This document shows positions 42,631-51,503 of a stretch of 64,000 nucleotides of DNA, in pieces. Source of the DNA: Acetobacter sp. (GTDB lineage: Bacteria; Pseudomonadota; Alphaproteobacteria; Acetobacterales; Acetobacteraceae). The translations under genes and the position numbers were made by a program. Below the pieces are notes generated by a model, which was not told the DNA's origin, made no database searches, and was given only the letters and a program-made list of their open reading frames with translations. Every line of letters starts with the position of its first letter. Positions within the stretch are counted from its first letter, which is position 1. The stretch is from positions 930,001-994,000 of the forward strand of contig NZ_JAKVME010000001.1 in NCBI RefSeq assembly GCF_022483985.1. Reading direction: 5' to 3'.

Positions 42631-44382
42631 ATGACCGATACCTCCCTGCTGCTGTCGGGCAGCACAACTGGCGACTCAACCAGTGACCAGATTATTGCGG
42701 GTACGGTTTCCACACAATCCACTGCGGATGCGCTTGCCGCCGGTTACGCGAACTCATCAGTCGCTGACACGACGATATCAGGCAGTCTTGTCTCCAGAGA
42801 TTATTCCCAGACGGGGAATCTGGTTAGCAGTGCGGCAAGTTTACTGTCTTCTTCCGGCATCACAGCGACAGCGACCGCAGCGAATGCGCAGGATTCCACG
42901 ACAGCGTTATCTTCATCAACAGGAACAATTCAGTTTCTCAGTGCAAAGTCGGCACTGTTGGTGACGTCGTCAGAAGCAACCGACAATACGATCAACGACA
43001 CCAATTTCGTCTGGTCATCTTCACTGTCACCAACGACGCCTTTCTTTGTCACGAACAATCAGGATGCTCTGATCAGCCAGAGTGTTTCGTGGGTTTTTCA
43101 GTCAGTGTTGGGTCGTGATCCAACCTCGGCGGAACAGGCAACCTATGCTTCCCAGATAACGCTTGCGCCTCTGGGGTCTAATGGTTTTATGTACTCGGAT
43201 TATTCAGCTCTGGTGTCGACGCTCGCTTACAGTAGTGAAGCGTATCAAACATTAAGCTCATATTTTTCTAACTATACCGGTGAACAGGCTTCAAACAGTA
43301 TCATTACTCAGGGACAAGCCCTTCTGGCCAAACAGGATACCCTTGGCAGTCTTAAAAACAGCATCATTGCCAGCAGTCACACAGCCGATGCTATTGTTTC
43401 TCTGTATTATGACAAGCTGGGGCTGACGATCAAGAATACCGACAATCAGGTGGCGGCATGGGAAGAAAACATGACGAATGGTGGGGCCACACTGGCGACG
43501 GCTACCCAGGCCGTTACTCACGGTGTTGAGGCTTCAGCAATCATTTCTTCGGTATATTCAAGCAAGCTTAATTATACACCCAGTAGTAATGAAATAAATT
43601 CATGGGAAGACGCGCTTGGAAATGGCGCAACCTACAACACTCTCATTTCAGCCGTCTCCTCCGGAGAGGAGGCCCAGTCGGTCATTACGGGCGTGTATCA
43701 GCAGAAAACAGGTGTCAGCCCCAGCAGCAGCGCTCTCGCAGTCTGGGTCAATGCGCTTTCAAGCGGTTCATCTTATACTGATATGGTCACAGCGATATCG
43801 CATGGCAGTGACATGACTTCCGCCATCATTTCTGTCTATCAGCAGAAAATCGGCATCACTCCTTCGACCGTCGAAATAAATTCATGGGAAGATTATCTGG
43901 CGCAGGGCGCTACTTACAGGGATCTGGTGAGTTCTGTTTCGCAAGGAGATCAGGCACGTCAGATCGTTGCGGCTGTATATAAGGATAAAACCGGTATTGT
44001 CGCGGCTTCCGCGCAGTTAGACGCATGGACATCCTATCTTGCTTCCGGCGGAACCTATGGCGCCATGGTCAGCGTCATCAGTCATGGTGTTGAGGCACAA
44101 AGCATGATTACCAATGCCTATGAAACGATACTGGGCATAACCCCTTCGTCGTCCCAGATCAGCGCGTGGCAGGACACGATGTCTAATGGAACGACCTATG
44201 CGACATTCGTGACGACCCTGGCTCATGGTGTTGAAGCGCAGTCCATTATCACGGGATTCTACATGGCGAGTTTCTCACGTGCGCCAACAGACAGTGAACT
44301 GACAGCAGCCATGACCCTGTTCCAGAATGGAGCGACTTATACCGAGGTTAAAAACAGTATCGCCAGCAGCGCGCACAGTTGA
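42631..44382 (+). CDS. Protein with seven 47-residue tandem repeats (DUF4214-like)
   Basis: 583 residues, rich in Ser, Thr and Ala and without Cys. Residues 1-140 are low-complexity with no signal peptide. A divergent DUF4214-like unit (FQSVLGRDPTSAEQATY) lies at about 153-210. From about residue 250 to the end there are seven units with a 47-residue period of the form (I/V)I..VY..K.G..PS...I..W...L..GATY..LV..(V/I)S.G.EA. The pattern matches half of a DUF4214 module, found in large secreted or surface proteins. Neighbours are unrelated housekeeping genes. Export, if any, would need a signal-less route such as type I secretion; no RTX motif is seen. Function unknown. Confidence 0.8.
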   Translation: MTDTSLLLSGSTTGDSTSDQIIAGTVSTQSTADALAAGYANSSVADTTISGSLVSRDYSQTGNLVSSAASLLSSSGITATATAANAQDSTTALSSSTGTIQFLSAKSALLVTSSEATDNTINDTNFVWSSSLSPTTPFFVTNNQDALISQSVSWVFQSVLGRDPTSAEQATYASQITLAPLGSNGFMYSDYSALVSTLAYSSEAYQTLSSYFSNYTGEQASNSIITQGQALLAKQDTLGSLKNSIIASSHTADAIVSLYYDKLGLTIKNTDNQVAAWEENMTNGGATLATATQAVTHGVEASAIISSVYSSKLNYTPSSNEINSWEDALGNGATYNTLISAVSSGEEAQSVITGVYQQKTGVSPSSSALAVWVNALSSGSSYTDMVTAISHGSDMTSAIISVYQQKIGITPSTVEINSWEDYLAQGATYRDLVSSVSQGDQARQIVAAVYKDKTGIVAASAQLDAWTSYLASGGTYGAMVSVISHGVEAQSMITNAYETILGITPSSSQISAWQDTMSNGTTYATFVTTLAHGVEAQSIITGFYMASFSRAPTDSELTAAMTLFQNGATYTEVKNSIASSAHS

Positions 44383-44448
44383 ACGTCACATAGCGTCCAT
44401 GACATCTGTGGCGGCGCTGGGTGTCTGGGCCATCTGGTCTTGAGATCA

Positions 44449-44534
44449 GTCCAGTTTAAACGAACATGGTTAAACTGAGTACAGGCAAAAGGTTGGAGCA
44501 ACTCAACAGACATGCGTTGCGTTGAATTGCTCCA
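44449..44534. repeat. Palindromic intergenic element
   Basis: Two hairpins in the 211-base gap between convergent genes. CAGTTTAA near 44454 pairs with TTAAACTG ending near 44477. TGGAGCAACTCAAC (44494-44507) pairs with GTTGAATTGCTCCA (44521-44534) with one mismatch. The two-hairpin layout resembles the element at 287-393 but the sequence differs. No second copy is seen in this window. Confidence 0.55.
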
Positions 44535-44593
44535 GACTGTCCCGCCCGAGATTATGGGCAGGCTCTCCCTGATTGCCTTACCCGGACAGTAAA

Positions 44594-45922
44594 TCAGACT
44601 GTCAACGACAGTCTGGCCAACGAGCGTTTCCGTCCAATCAGCGGCAGAAGCATTTTTAGCTCAGGGCCATGCTCTTCACCCGTAAGAGCCAGCCTGAGTG
44701 GACGGAAAAGCGCCTTCCCTTTGCGCCCCGTTGCTTCGGCAATTGCTTTTGTCCAGATAGACCATGTGTCTTCCGACCACGGTTCTTCCGGGAGCAGGCT
44801 GGCTGCCTGTCTCAGATAGTCGAGTTCTTCCGGTTGTGCGGAAGAGTTGATTTCTCCGTGCGTCACATGCCACCAGTGATGGCACTCCGTAAGCAGTTCG
44901 ATGTTGCCGCGAATGGCCAGCCAGAACTGCTCAGTAGCGCCTTCAGGCAGACGCTCACGGACATCCTGAAATTCCGCGGTGGTGAGGATGCGCCTGTTGA
45001 GCGTCAACAGTTGCTTCATGTCGAAGCGTGCGGCGGATTTCGAGATGCACGACAGGTCATAATCCTGTGCCAGAGCGTCGAAACCCATTGGCTCAGGCGA
45101 TTTGGAACTGCCCAGACTGGCAAGATAGGTCGTCATTGCTTCCGCCTCGACGCCGTCGCGACGCAATGTCTTGATGGACATGGAATCAAAGCGCTTGGAG
45201 AGTTTTCCACCGCCTTCATCCAGCAGGAGGGGGAGGTGCGCAAACGTAAAACGACCGGGCCTCGCGCCCAGAGCTTCGGCGATGTCAAGCTGCACGCCGG
45301 TATTCGTAATATGATCCTCGCCTCGGATGATATGGGTCACGCCCGTTTCCAGATCATCCACAATCGACGCCAGCGTGTAGAGGATCGTGCCGTCCGCGCG
45401 CACAAGCACGGGGTCCGAGACCGCTGTCAGCTTCACGGAGCAGTCACCCATCACAAGATCTTTCCAGCCCTTGCTGGCGTCGGTCAGCTTGAAGCGCCAG
45501 TAGGGGACCTTGCCGTTTGCTTCGGCCTGCGCGCGCTGGGCCGCCGTCATCTTGAGCATGGCGCGATCGTAGAGCGGTGGTTTACGCAACCTGATCCGCA
45601 TCTCCCGTTTGGCGGCGAGTTCCTGCTCGCTTTCAAAGCAGGGATAAAGTCGGCCAGACGCCTTCAGGGCTTCAATCGCCCGGTTGTAGCGATCCAGACA
45701 CTCTGTCTGGCGGAAGGTTTCATCCCACGAAATTCCAAGCCATTCGAGGTCGGTCTTGATGCCGGAGACATAGATTTCCTGGGATCGGCCGATATCCGTA
45801 TCATCAATACGCAGTTGAAACGCCGCATTATGTCTGCGGGCGAAGAGTGCGTTGGCAATAGCCTGGCGTGCGTTGCCGACATGGAGCATGCCTGTCGGAC
45901 TGGGAGCAAAACGAAGTTTCAT
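44594..45922 (-). CDS. gltX: Glutamyl-tRNA synthetase
   Basis: 442 residues of class I. The HIGH-type motif is APSPTGMLHVGN (residues 6-17) and the KMSKS-type motif is GGKLSKRFD. The length is close to the shorter of two GluRS forms that many alphaproteobacteria carry, one of which can serve Glu-tRNA-Gln formation; which form this is cannot be decided here. A perfect hairpin, CAGACTGTC (44595-44603) with GACAGTCTG (44607-44615), overlaps the last codons and the stop. The upstream side borders a 358-base gap. Confidence 0.93.
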   Translation of the reverse strand: MKLRFAPSPTGMLHVGNARQAIANALFARRHNAAFQLRIDDTDIGRSQEIYVSGIKTDLEWLGISWDETFRQTECLDRYNRAIEALKASGRLYPCFESEQELAAKREMRIRLRKPPLYDRAMLKMTAAQRAQAEANGKVPYWRFKLTDASKGWKDLVMGDCSVKLTAVSDPVLVRADGTILYTLASIVDDLETGVTHIIRGEDHITNTGVQLDIAEALGARPGRFTFAHLPLLLDEGGGKLSKRFDSMSIKTLRRDGVEAEAMTTYLASLGSSKSPEPMGFDALAQDYDLSCISKSAARFDMKQLLTLNRRILTTAEFQDVRERLPEGATEQFWLAIRGNIELLTECHHWWHVTHGEINSSAQPEELDYLRQAASLLPEEPWSEDTWSIWTKAIAEATGRKGKALFRPLRLALTGEEHGPELKMLLPLIGRKRSLARLSLTV

Positions 45923-46167
45923 CAGTAAGGTATGCCGTATCCCATTGGGTGTTCGCTAGGGGAAAAGGGTTTCGTGCGTCTGTCTGGACGGAAGGCCCTG
46001 ACCGGATCGTTGGACCGGAGCCGTCCCTGTTCTCGTGGTGATATCATATTTCAGTCCCGGCGGGACCGCCATCCCGGGCAGGCAACGGAAGGCCGGACGG
46101 AAAAGGCATGCAAAAAACGGTATTTTACAAGCTGTTTTATGGTGTTTTTCTTTTTGTGACATGGGAT

Positions 46168-46215
46168 TGTGATTCAGTCACATCGCTTGACGCTTTTTCC
46201 TCCCTCTCCTAACAA
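46168..46215 (+). promoter_or_regulatory. CRP/FNR-like palindrome and promoter for the large glycosyltransferase gene
   Basis: TGTGA (46168-46172) and TCACA (46178-46182) form a 5-5-5 palindrome resembling CRP-family sites. Four bases later TTGACG (46187-46192) and TAACAA (46210-46215) are spaced 17 bases apart as a sigma-70-type promoter. The site is 65 bases from the start codon at 46281. The remaining gap 45923-46167 shows no supportable gene. Confidence 0.4.
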
Positions 46216-46280
46216 ACGGTGAAATAGTGCAATTGAGGCAGATGCCTCGACCGGCAGATATTCGGTGCTGAGGAACTACC

Positions 46281-49200
46281 ATGACGTTGGATGCCACTGG
46301 TGAACGGTTCATGCCTGAGATGCGCGGCGAGACGGCGCTCGAGCATATGCACCGTTATCTTTTCGCCCGGGAGGTCATCAGTGAAGGGGCTGCGGTTCTG
46401 GATGTGGCATCGGGCGAGGGTTACGGAAGCGCTCTTCTCAGTGCAAAGGCCGGGACGGTTGTTGGCGTGGATGTGTCCCGGAGCGCCGCGGAACATGCCC
46501 AGCGTAAATATGGTAACGACCGCGTAAAATTCCTGACCGGCGATGCCTGCGCGTTGCCCCTGCCTTCCGCCAGCATCGACTTTATCGTCAGTTTCGAAAC
46601 GATCGAGCATGTCGCCGATCATGAAAAAATGCTCGGGGAGTTTGTCCGTGTTCTGAAACCATCGGGTGTGGTGATCATTTCCAGCCCCGATAAATATCGT
46701 TATTCCATGATCACCGGCTATTCCAATGAGTTTCACGTAAAAGAACTTTTCAGCCATGAGTTTCAGCAACTCATGCGGCAGTATTTTTCCAATGTCGTAT
46801 TCGGCGGTCAGAGAAACATGTTCGGGACGGTCATAGATTTTCCCGACACAGCCAGCAGGGATGTCAGTTTCTCGCTTGCTGAGGGCGATATCGCCCGGTT
46901 TGAAGACGTTCCGGAACCGATGTATCTGATCGCCATAGCATCCAGAGCGGATCTTCCTCTGGCTGTGCGCGGCGTCTGCATAGACCATGTGACGGAAAGC
47001 GATGCTTTTCAAAGCATGTCAAAGATAGAACACCATTCTTCCAGACTGGAAGGCGAACTGGACAGGGAAAAGGTGAAGGTCATTGATCTCGCCCGTAATC
47101 TGTTCGAGGAGCGTGAAAGAAATGCCGTTCTCAGAACGGACCTTGCCACCCAGTGTCATAACGCCAACCTTCTGGCGGCCCTCTGCGATGAACGCGAAGA
47201 GAAAAACAATGTCCTGAGCAAGGAAACGCAGGATCTGGCTGAAAGGCTTGCCGGAGCTGAACACCGGTATAATGCGGTTGAGAACAGTACTGCATGGCGC
47301 GTGACGAAACCGGTCCGGTATGTGTTCTCAAAAATGCCTCTCGTGAGGTCCGCGGTCCGGCGCGTCCGCCATCGGGCAGGCGCTAATCCGTCAGTTGCAG
47401 CACCCGTACGCGATGACGCGCCGGGTGAAGCGGATGGAGGCGCTCATCGACCAGAATATGTCCTCGACGACACGGAGCGTATGATCGCGTCTGATATTGC
47501 TCAGGTCTTTGACGTTCCGTACTACAGTCGGCAGTCGGGTATCTCTCTGGAAAATCTGGATAATTTTACCGCCGCGGCGCATTACCTGAGATCAGGCTAT
47601 GACGCAGGACTGAACCCCTGTGAGGGTTTTGATACCAATTATTATCGAAACAGATATCCAGATGTCATAGAGGCGGGCATGCACCCGCTGTGGCACTGGG
47701 TTCTGCATGGACGACGTGAAGGCCGTCCAGCGGTGCCTTACGAACAGCGCCTGAAATCCATAGCTTACGCCCCCTTGATCAGCGCCATCATTCCCAACTA
47801 TAACCACGCGGAATTTCTTGAAAAACGTTTCGACTCCATTATAAATCAGACCTATAAAAATATAGAAATAATTTTTCTCGATGATTGCTCGGAGGATGAA
47901 AGTCTTCAGATCGCGGAAAAATTCAAAGAGCAATATCCCGATAAAATAAAGATTTTTTCCAATGAAGTTAATTCCGGGAATGTTTTCAGACAGTGGCGCA
48001 AAGGGGTAGAGGCGGCTCAGGGCGAAGTCATCTGGATTTGCGAAAGTGATGATTTCGCGGATGAGACCTTTGTGGAAAAACTGGTCGGTAGCTTTGTTGA
48101 TCCCAGTGTCCAGATAGCTTTTGGTCGCATCCAGTATTGCGACCGTCAGGGCAATTTTCAGGATGGCCTTGATGGTTACAGGGAGCGTGCGCAATCAGGC
48201 ATATGGGACGCACCGCTGGTGAAGCCTGCCGGATGGTGGTTTACCAACGCCTTTTCTGTATCGAACGTCATTGCCAATGTTGGCGGGTGTCTGATCCGTC
48301 GTCATGATGTTCGGCCTGAAGTCTGGGAAAGGGCGCAACAGTTTCACGTTCTTGGCGACTGGTACCTTTATGCGGAGTGGGCCGCAGGAGGCCAGATCGT
48401 CTACTCTCCTGAAGCCAGAGCGTATTTCAGACAGCATGAGAGAAATACGTCGGTAAACAGTTTTAAAACAGCCCGTTTTTATCGGGAACATCAGGAACTG
48501 ATAGAGTATCTCCGTCGCAAATGGGGCGTGGACGATGGCCATGTGCTGCGCTTTGCTGACGCCCTGAAATCGACTTTTACCTCTGTGGCGGCTGAACAGC
48601 TCTTGGGGTCTTTCGAAAGCGTGTTCGATCTGGAGCAGGTTCTTGCCTGTCAGCATGAAGAACAGCACATTGTCTTTGCCGTGCTCGGATTTAAGCTGGG
48701 AGGAGGGGAAATTCTCCCCATCCAGCTTGCCAACGAGCTTGTCAAACAGGGCGTCATGGTCTCGTTTCTGGTATACGAACATACTGGGGAAGACCCGCAG
48801 ATACGTGCGCTTCTGGATCGCTCCATTCCCGTCTATTCAGCCGATGCCGCGCGTATGGTCGGGATGTGGCGTTATGTTCTCGACCTGCGTGCAGACCTGA
48901 TTCATTCACATTTCTGCTTCTGTGAACTGCTGTTTTTCCCTGATGATGCGTCCCTGCCTGTACTGCCCTATCTGGTGACGCTGCATGGTTCCTATGAATG
49001 CGTTTCTTTCTCCAGAAACATCATTCGACGTCTGGAAAAGGCTGTGACGCTCTGGGTTTATCTGACAGAGAAAAACCTTCTGCATCTGCGTGATGAGAAG
49101 GGGCAACTGCCTGTTGGAGACATCGCCTTTATCGGTAACGGCATGGCTCTGGATGACAGGCCATTTCCGATGAGCCGGTCCCAACTTGGTCTGACTGAAG

Positions 49201-49784
49201 ATGACTTCGTTCTGGCCATAGCCAGCCGCTGCATCCCCGAAAAAGGCTGGAAACAGGCATGTGTAGCTGTCTGCCAGCTTAATCTGGCGGAAAATGGACG
49301 AAAAGTACATCTGCTGCTTTGTGGAACCGGAGACGCACTGGAAGAACTTGTCGAGCAGTATGGTGACATTCCTGAAATCCATTTCCTTGGTTATCAGGAT
49401 TGTATCAGCGGCCTGTATCGTCTGGCTGACTGCATGCTGCTGCCGACGAGATTTCCGGGAGAGTCTTTCCCCCTTACGCTGATTCAGGCGCTTCAGGTTG
49501 GGACACCTGCCATTGCGACGGAGGTTGGCTTCGTCCGGTCGATGATGACAGGTGACGATCACAGTCTGGCAGGTCTCTTGCTACCTCTTGAGGAAGATGA
49601 TGAAATTTTTCAGTCTTTCATCATGCAGGCCATCAGGGAGATGATGAATGACGAGGAGCGCACAGCATTTGCGGAAACGGCATTACGGTGCGGCGCTCGA
49701 TACGGCATCGACAAAGTTGCCGAACACTACATCAGAACTTACCGGCGCTTCAGGAATGAGGCGATAGCCTGCGACAATCAGTGA
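46281..49784 (+). CDS. Trifunctional methyltransferase-GT2-GT4 glycosyltransferase
   Basis: 1167 residues. Order: SAM-dependent class I methyltransferase (about 1-200, motif I VLDVASGEGYGS at 39-50); coiled coil (about 246-330); a linker with NSTAWRVTKPVRY; FD..YY / YPDV modules (about 408-480); a GT2 domain (about 497-700) with SAIIPNYNHAEF, the LDDCSEDES nucleotide site and a DD motif at CESDDF; and a GT4 domain (about 794-1150) with GFKLGGGE and the late E-rich FPGESFPLTLIQALQVGTPAI. No membrane segments. Such proteins build and cap complex surface glycans. Monocistronic, far from the 25-34 kb polysaccharide locus, so it may serve another polymer such as LPS or a glycoprotein. Substrates unknown. 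Confidence 0.85.
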   Translation: MTLDATGERFMPEMRGETALEHMHRYLFAREVISEGAAVLDVASGEGYGSALLSAKAGTVVGVDVSRSAAEHAQRKYGNDRVKFLTGDACALPLPSASIDFIVSFETIEHVADHEKMLGEFVRVLKPSGVVIISSPDKYRYSMITGYSNEFHVKELFSHEFQQLMRQYFSNVVFGGQRNMFGTVIDFPDTASRDVSFSLAEGDIARFEDVPEPMYLIAIASRADLPLAVRGVCIDHVTESDAFQSMSKIEHHSSRLEGELDREKVKVIDLARNLFEERERNAVLRTDLATQCHNANLLAALCDEREEKNNVLSKETQDLAERLAGAEHRYNAVENSTAWRVTKPVRYVFSKMPLVRSAVRRVRHRAGANPSVAAPVRDDAPGEADGGAHRPEYVLDDTERMIASDIAQVFDVPYYSRQSGISLENLDNFTAAAHYLRSGYDAGLNPCEGFDTNYYRNRYPDVIEAGMHPLWHWVLHGRREGRPAVPYEQRLKSIAYAPLISAIIPNYNHAEFLEKRFDSIINQTYKNIEIIFLDDCSEDESLQIAEKFKEQYPDKIKIFSNEVNSGNVFRQWRKGVEAAQGEVIWICESDDFADETFVEKLVGSFVDPSVQIAFGRIQYCDRQGNFQDGLDGYRERAQSGIWDAPLVKPAGWWFTNAFSVSNVIANVGGCLIRRHDVRPEVWERAQQFHVLGDWYLYAEWAAGGQIVYSPEARAYFRQHERNTSVNSFKTARFYREHQELIEYLRRKWGVDDGHVLRFADALKSTFTSVAAEQLLGSFESVFDLEQVLACQHEEQHIVFAVLGFKLGGGEILPIQLANELVKQGVMVSFLVYEHTGEDPQIRALLDRSIPVYSADAARMVGMWRYVLDLRADLIHSHFCFCELLFFPDDASLPVLPYLVTLHGSYECVSFSRNIIRRLEKAVTLWVYLTEKNLLHLRDEKGQLPVGDIAFIGNGMALDDRPFPMSRSQLGLTEDDFVLAIASRCIPEKGWKQACVAVCQLNLAENGRKVHLLLCGTGDALEELVEQYGDIPEIHFLGYQDCISGLYRLADCMLLPTRFPGESFPLTLIQALQVGTPAIATEVGFVRSMMTGDDHSLAGLLLPLEEDDEIFQSFIMQAIREMMNDEERTAFAETALRCGARYGIDKVAEHYIRTYRRFRNEAIACDNQ

Positions 49785-49887
49785 GGCACGTCTGTTGGAC
49801 TTACAAAAACCTAAGGACATTTCGTGAAAGAACCGGTAAAGGAAAGGCGCTTTCACGAACATTGCTGGAATATGCTGAAAAATCGAC

Positions 49888-50484
49888 TTATTGCGGCAGG
49901 GAGGAAGCAATCGCCTTGCTGAGCTGACTGACAAGATCATTCGTCGTTTCGACTATTTTTGCGTCAGTGCCGTTGTCAGTTACGGATGACGTGAGCTGAA
50001 CCCGATCCGTTCTCGTCGAGATATGGTCGTCACCCGCAATATAGGTCCAGTTGGCGTCGAGAAAGGCTCGACCGGATGCGGGAATATCCAGTCGGGTGAC
50101 CGCAGTGCGGATGCGGGATACCGAAGCCGAACCCGGCGGCGCCTGCTCGGTCACAAACATATCGGGACGTGCAGCGCTGAGTCTTGCCGTGATCAGGTCC
50201 GTAATCCCGTTGGAAAGCCGCTCAGCCCAGCGTCCATTCGGACTGCGTTCGATGGCCTGCCCGTTACGGGTGAGAATATCCTGGGAGTCGAGGTAGTCGG
50301 GCAGTGAAACACGGCTGATTTCCAGCGTGGGAGCTGTCGGGGCGAGCGGTCCGGATGACAGAGGGACTGTCGTTGCCGGACCTGCGAGCGTGTAAAGGCG
50401 CAAGGGAGGGCTTGAACACCCAGTCAGGGACACGGCGAAGACCAGACCAGCCGTGAGCGGCAGTTTCTTGCGTATTCCAGACAT
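49888..50484 (-). CDS. PqiC/ABC-type transport auxiliary lipoprotein
   Basis: 198 residues from ATG 50484. Lipobox LTGC with the Cys near residue 23, then an ABC_trans_aux (PqiC) domain with RLYTLAGPATT near its start, ISRVSLPDYLDSQDILTR, and RWAERLSNGITDLITARL. PqiC lipoproteins sit at the outer membrane and receive the MCE tunnel. Last gene of a four-gene transport operon and 35 bases after the MCE gene. Confidence 0.87.
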   Translation of the reverse strand: MSGIRKKLPLTAGLVFAVSLTGCSSPPLRLYTLAGPATTVPLSSGPLAPTAPTLEISRVSLPDYLDSQDILTRNGQAIERSPNGRWAERLSNGITDLITARLSAARPDMFVTEQAPPGSASVSRIRTAVTRLDIPASGRAFLDANWTYIAGDDHISTRTDRVQLTSSVTDNGTDAKIVETTNDLVSQLSKAIASSLPQ

Positions 50485-50519
50485 AAGCTTCCCTTTATGC
50501 ACAGTGATTTCGATCTGAT

Positions 50520-51503
50520 TTACTGCCGCCGTCCCATGAGGAGCAGTTGAGGATTGCGTTCAACGTCGCTCGCAAACCCGCGCAGGGACGCGGCGGCGGT
50601 TGCGATATCGCGCAGGGCGGAATCCAGATTATCCCGGTTCACCGAGCGCGGTGAGAGAATGCCTTCAACGTTTTCCAGTGTTTTTCTGGCCTCATCGGCT
50701 GCTTTTGTGGCGCTCGTCAGTGTGGCCTGCAAATCCGCTCCACGGCTTTGCAACTGGGTGTTCCCTGTCTGCATCAGCCGATCAATATCAAGCAGGGTCA
50801 CATTGAGCTTCCCGTGCAGATCATTGATGGTCGCAGTGGCGGCTTTCAGGGTCTGCTGGGAGTCTTTCGAGCTTTCCTGAAGGCTGGCGACAAGCGCCGG
50901 GAACTGGGTGTTCAGTTTTTCAGCAACGTCACGGATGGACAGCACCGCGTCGTTGGCATTGGTCGCAAGCTCTTTCAGAGGAAGATCGGACAGCGTTTCC
51001 TTCATCTTCTGGATCGCTGACGCATGAGTGGGAATTTCGACCAGACTGGACACTTCAGGGTGGGAGATCGCAGGTGAGCCGGGGAAAAAATCCAGATTGA
51101 TGCTGACGGTGCCGGTCACGAAACTCTGGATGTTCTGTTCGGCCCTCAGCCCCTGAGCGACCACCTGCCGAAGATTGAGGCGCTCCGCCGATTTCGGGGC
51201 GTCGCTGACATGGACCTGATCGGGGTCCAGACTGACTTCCACCGGAATATAGGGAACACCATTGCCCTGATCATAGCGGAGCGTGATCTTGTCAACGGCG
51301 CCCACACGGACGCCCCGGAAGGTCACAGGCGCGCCCACGGACAGCCCGGCAACGGAGTCCTGAAATACAATGACCGCCCGGATATTTTTCGAGAAAAGTC
51401 TGGTGTTCCCGAAAAAGATGAAGGCCAGCACACTCAGCGCGATGCCTCCCGTGACGAAAAGACCGACAATCGTTTGACGGGCTGCGCCTGAATCATTGGC
51501 CAT
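50520..51503 (-). CDS. MlaD/MCE-family substrate-binding protein of an ABC transporter
   Basis: 327 residues from ATG 51503. Membrane anchor at about 15-35, one MCE domain (about 45-125) with DSVAGLSVGAPVTFRGVRVGAV, then a long helical region (about 170-320) likely to form the tunnel or needle. Longer than the stand-alone MlaD at 406-867 and closer to the YrbD/Mce type used with PqiC. Its start overlaps the ATPase stop by 11 bases; a ribosome site (AGGAAAGG) lies rather far upstream. Confidence 0.88.
   Translation of the reverse strand: MANDSGAARQTIVGLFVTGGIALSVLAFIFFGNTRLFSKNIRAVIVFQDSVAGLSVGAPVTFRGVRVGAVDKITLRYDQGNGVPYIPVEVSLDPDQVHVSDAPKSAERLNLRQVVAQGLRAEQNIQSFVTGTVSINLDFFPGSPAISHPEVSSLVEIPTHASAIQKMKETLSDLPLKELATNANDAVLSIRDVAEKLNTQFPALVASLQESSKDSQQTLKAATATINDLHGKLNVTLLDIDRLMQTGNTQLQSRGADLQATLTSATKAADEARKTLENVEGILSPRSVNRDNLDSALRDIATAAASLRGFASDVERNPQLLLMGRRQ

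Noticed and set aside
44669-45928. Long plus-strand open frame opposite gltX
   Set aside because: Antisense to glutamyl-tRNA synthetase and rich in Arg, Cys and His in the way of shadow frames; no supporting start signal.
45932-46159. 75-codon open frame between gltX and the large glycosyltransferase
   Set aside because: No ribosome-binding site, unnatural composition, and it runs through the region where the divergent promoters are expected.
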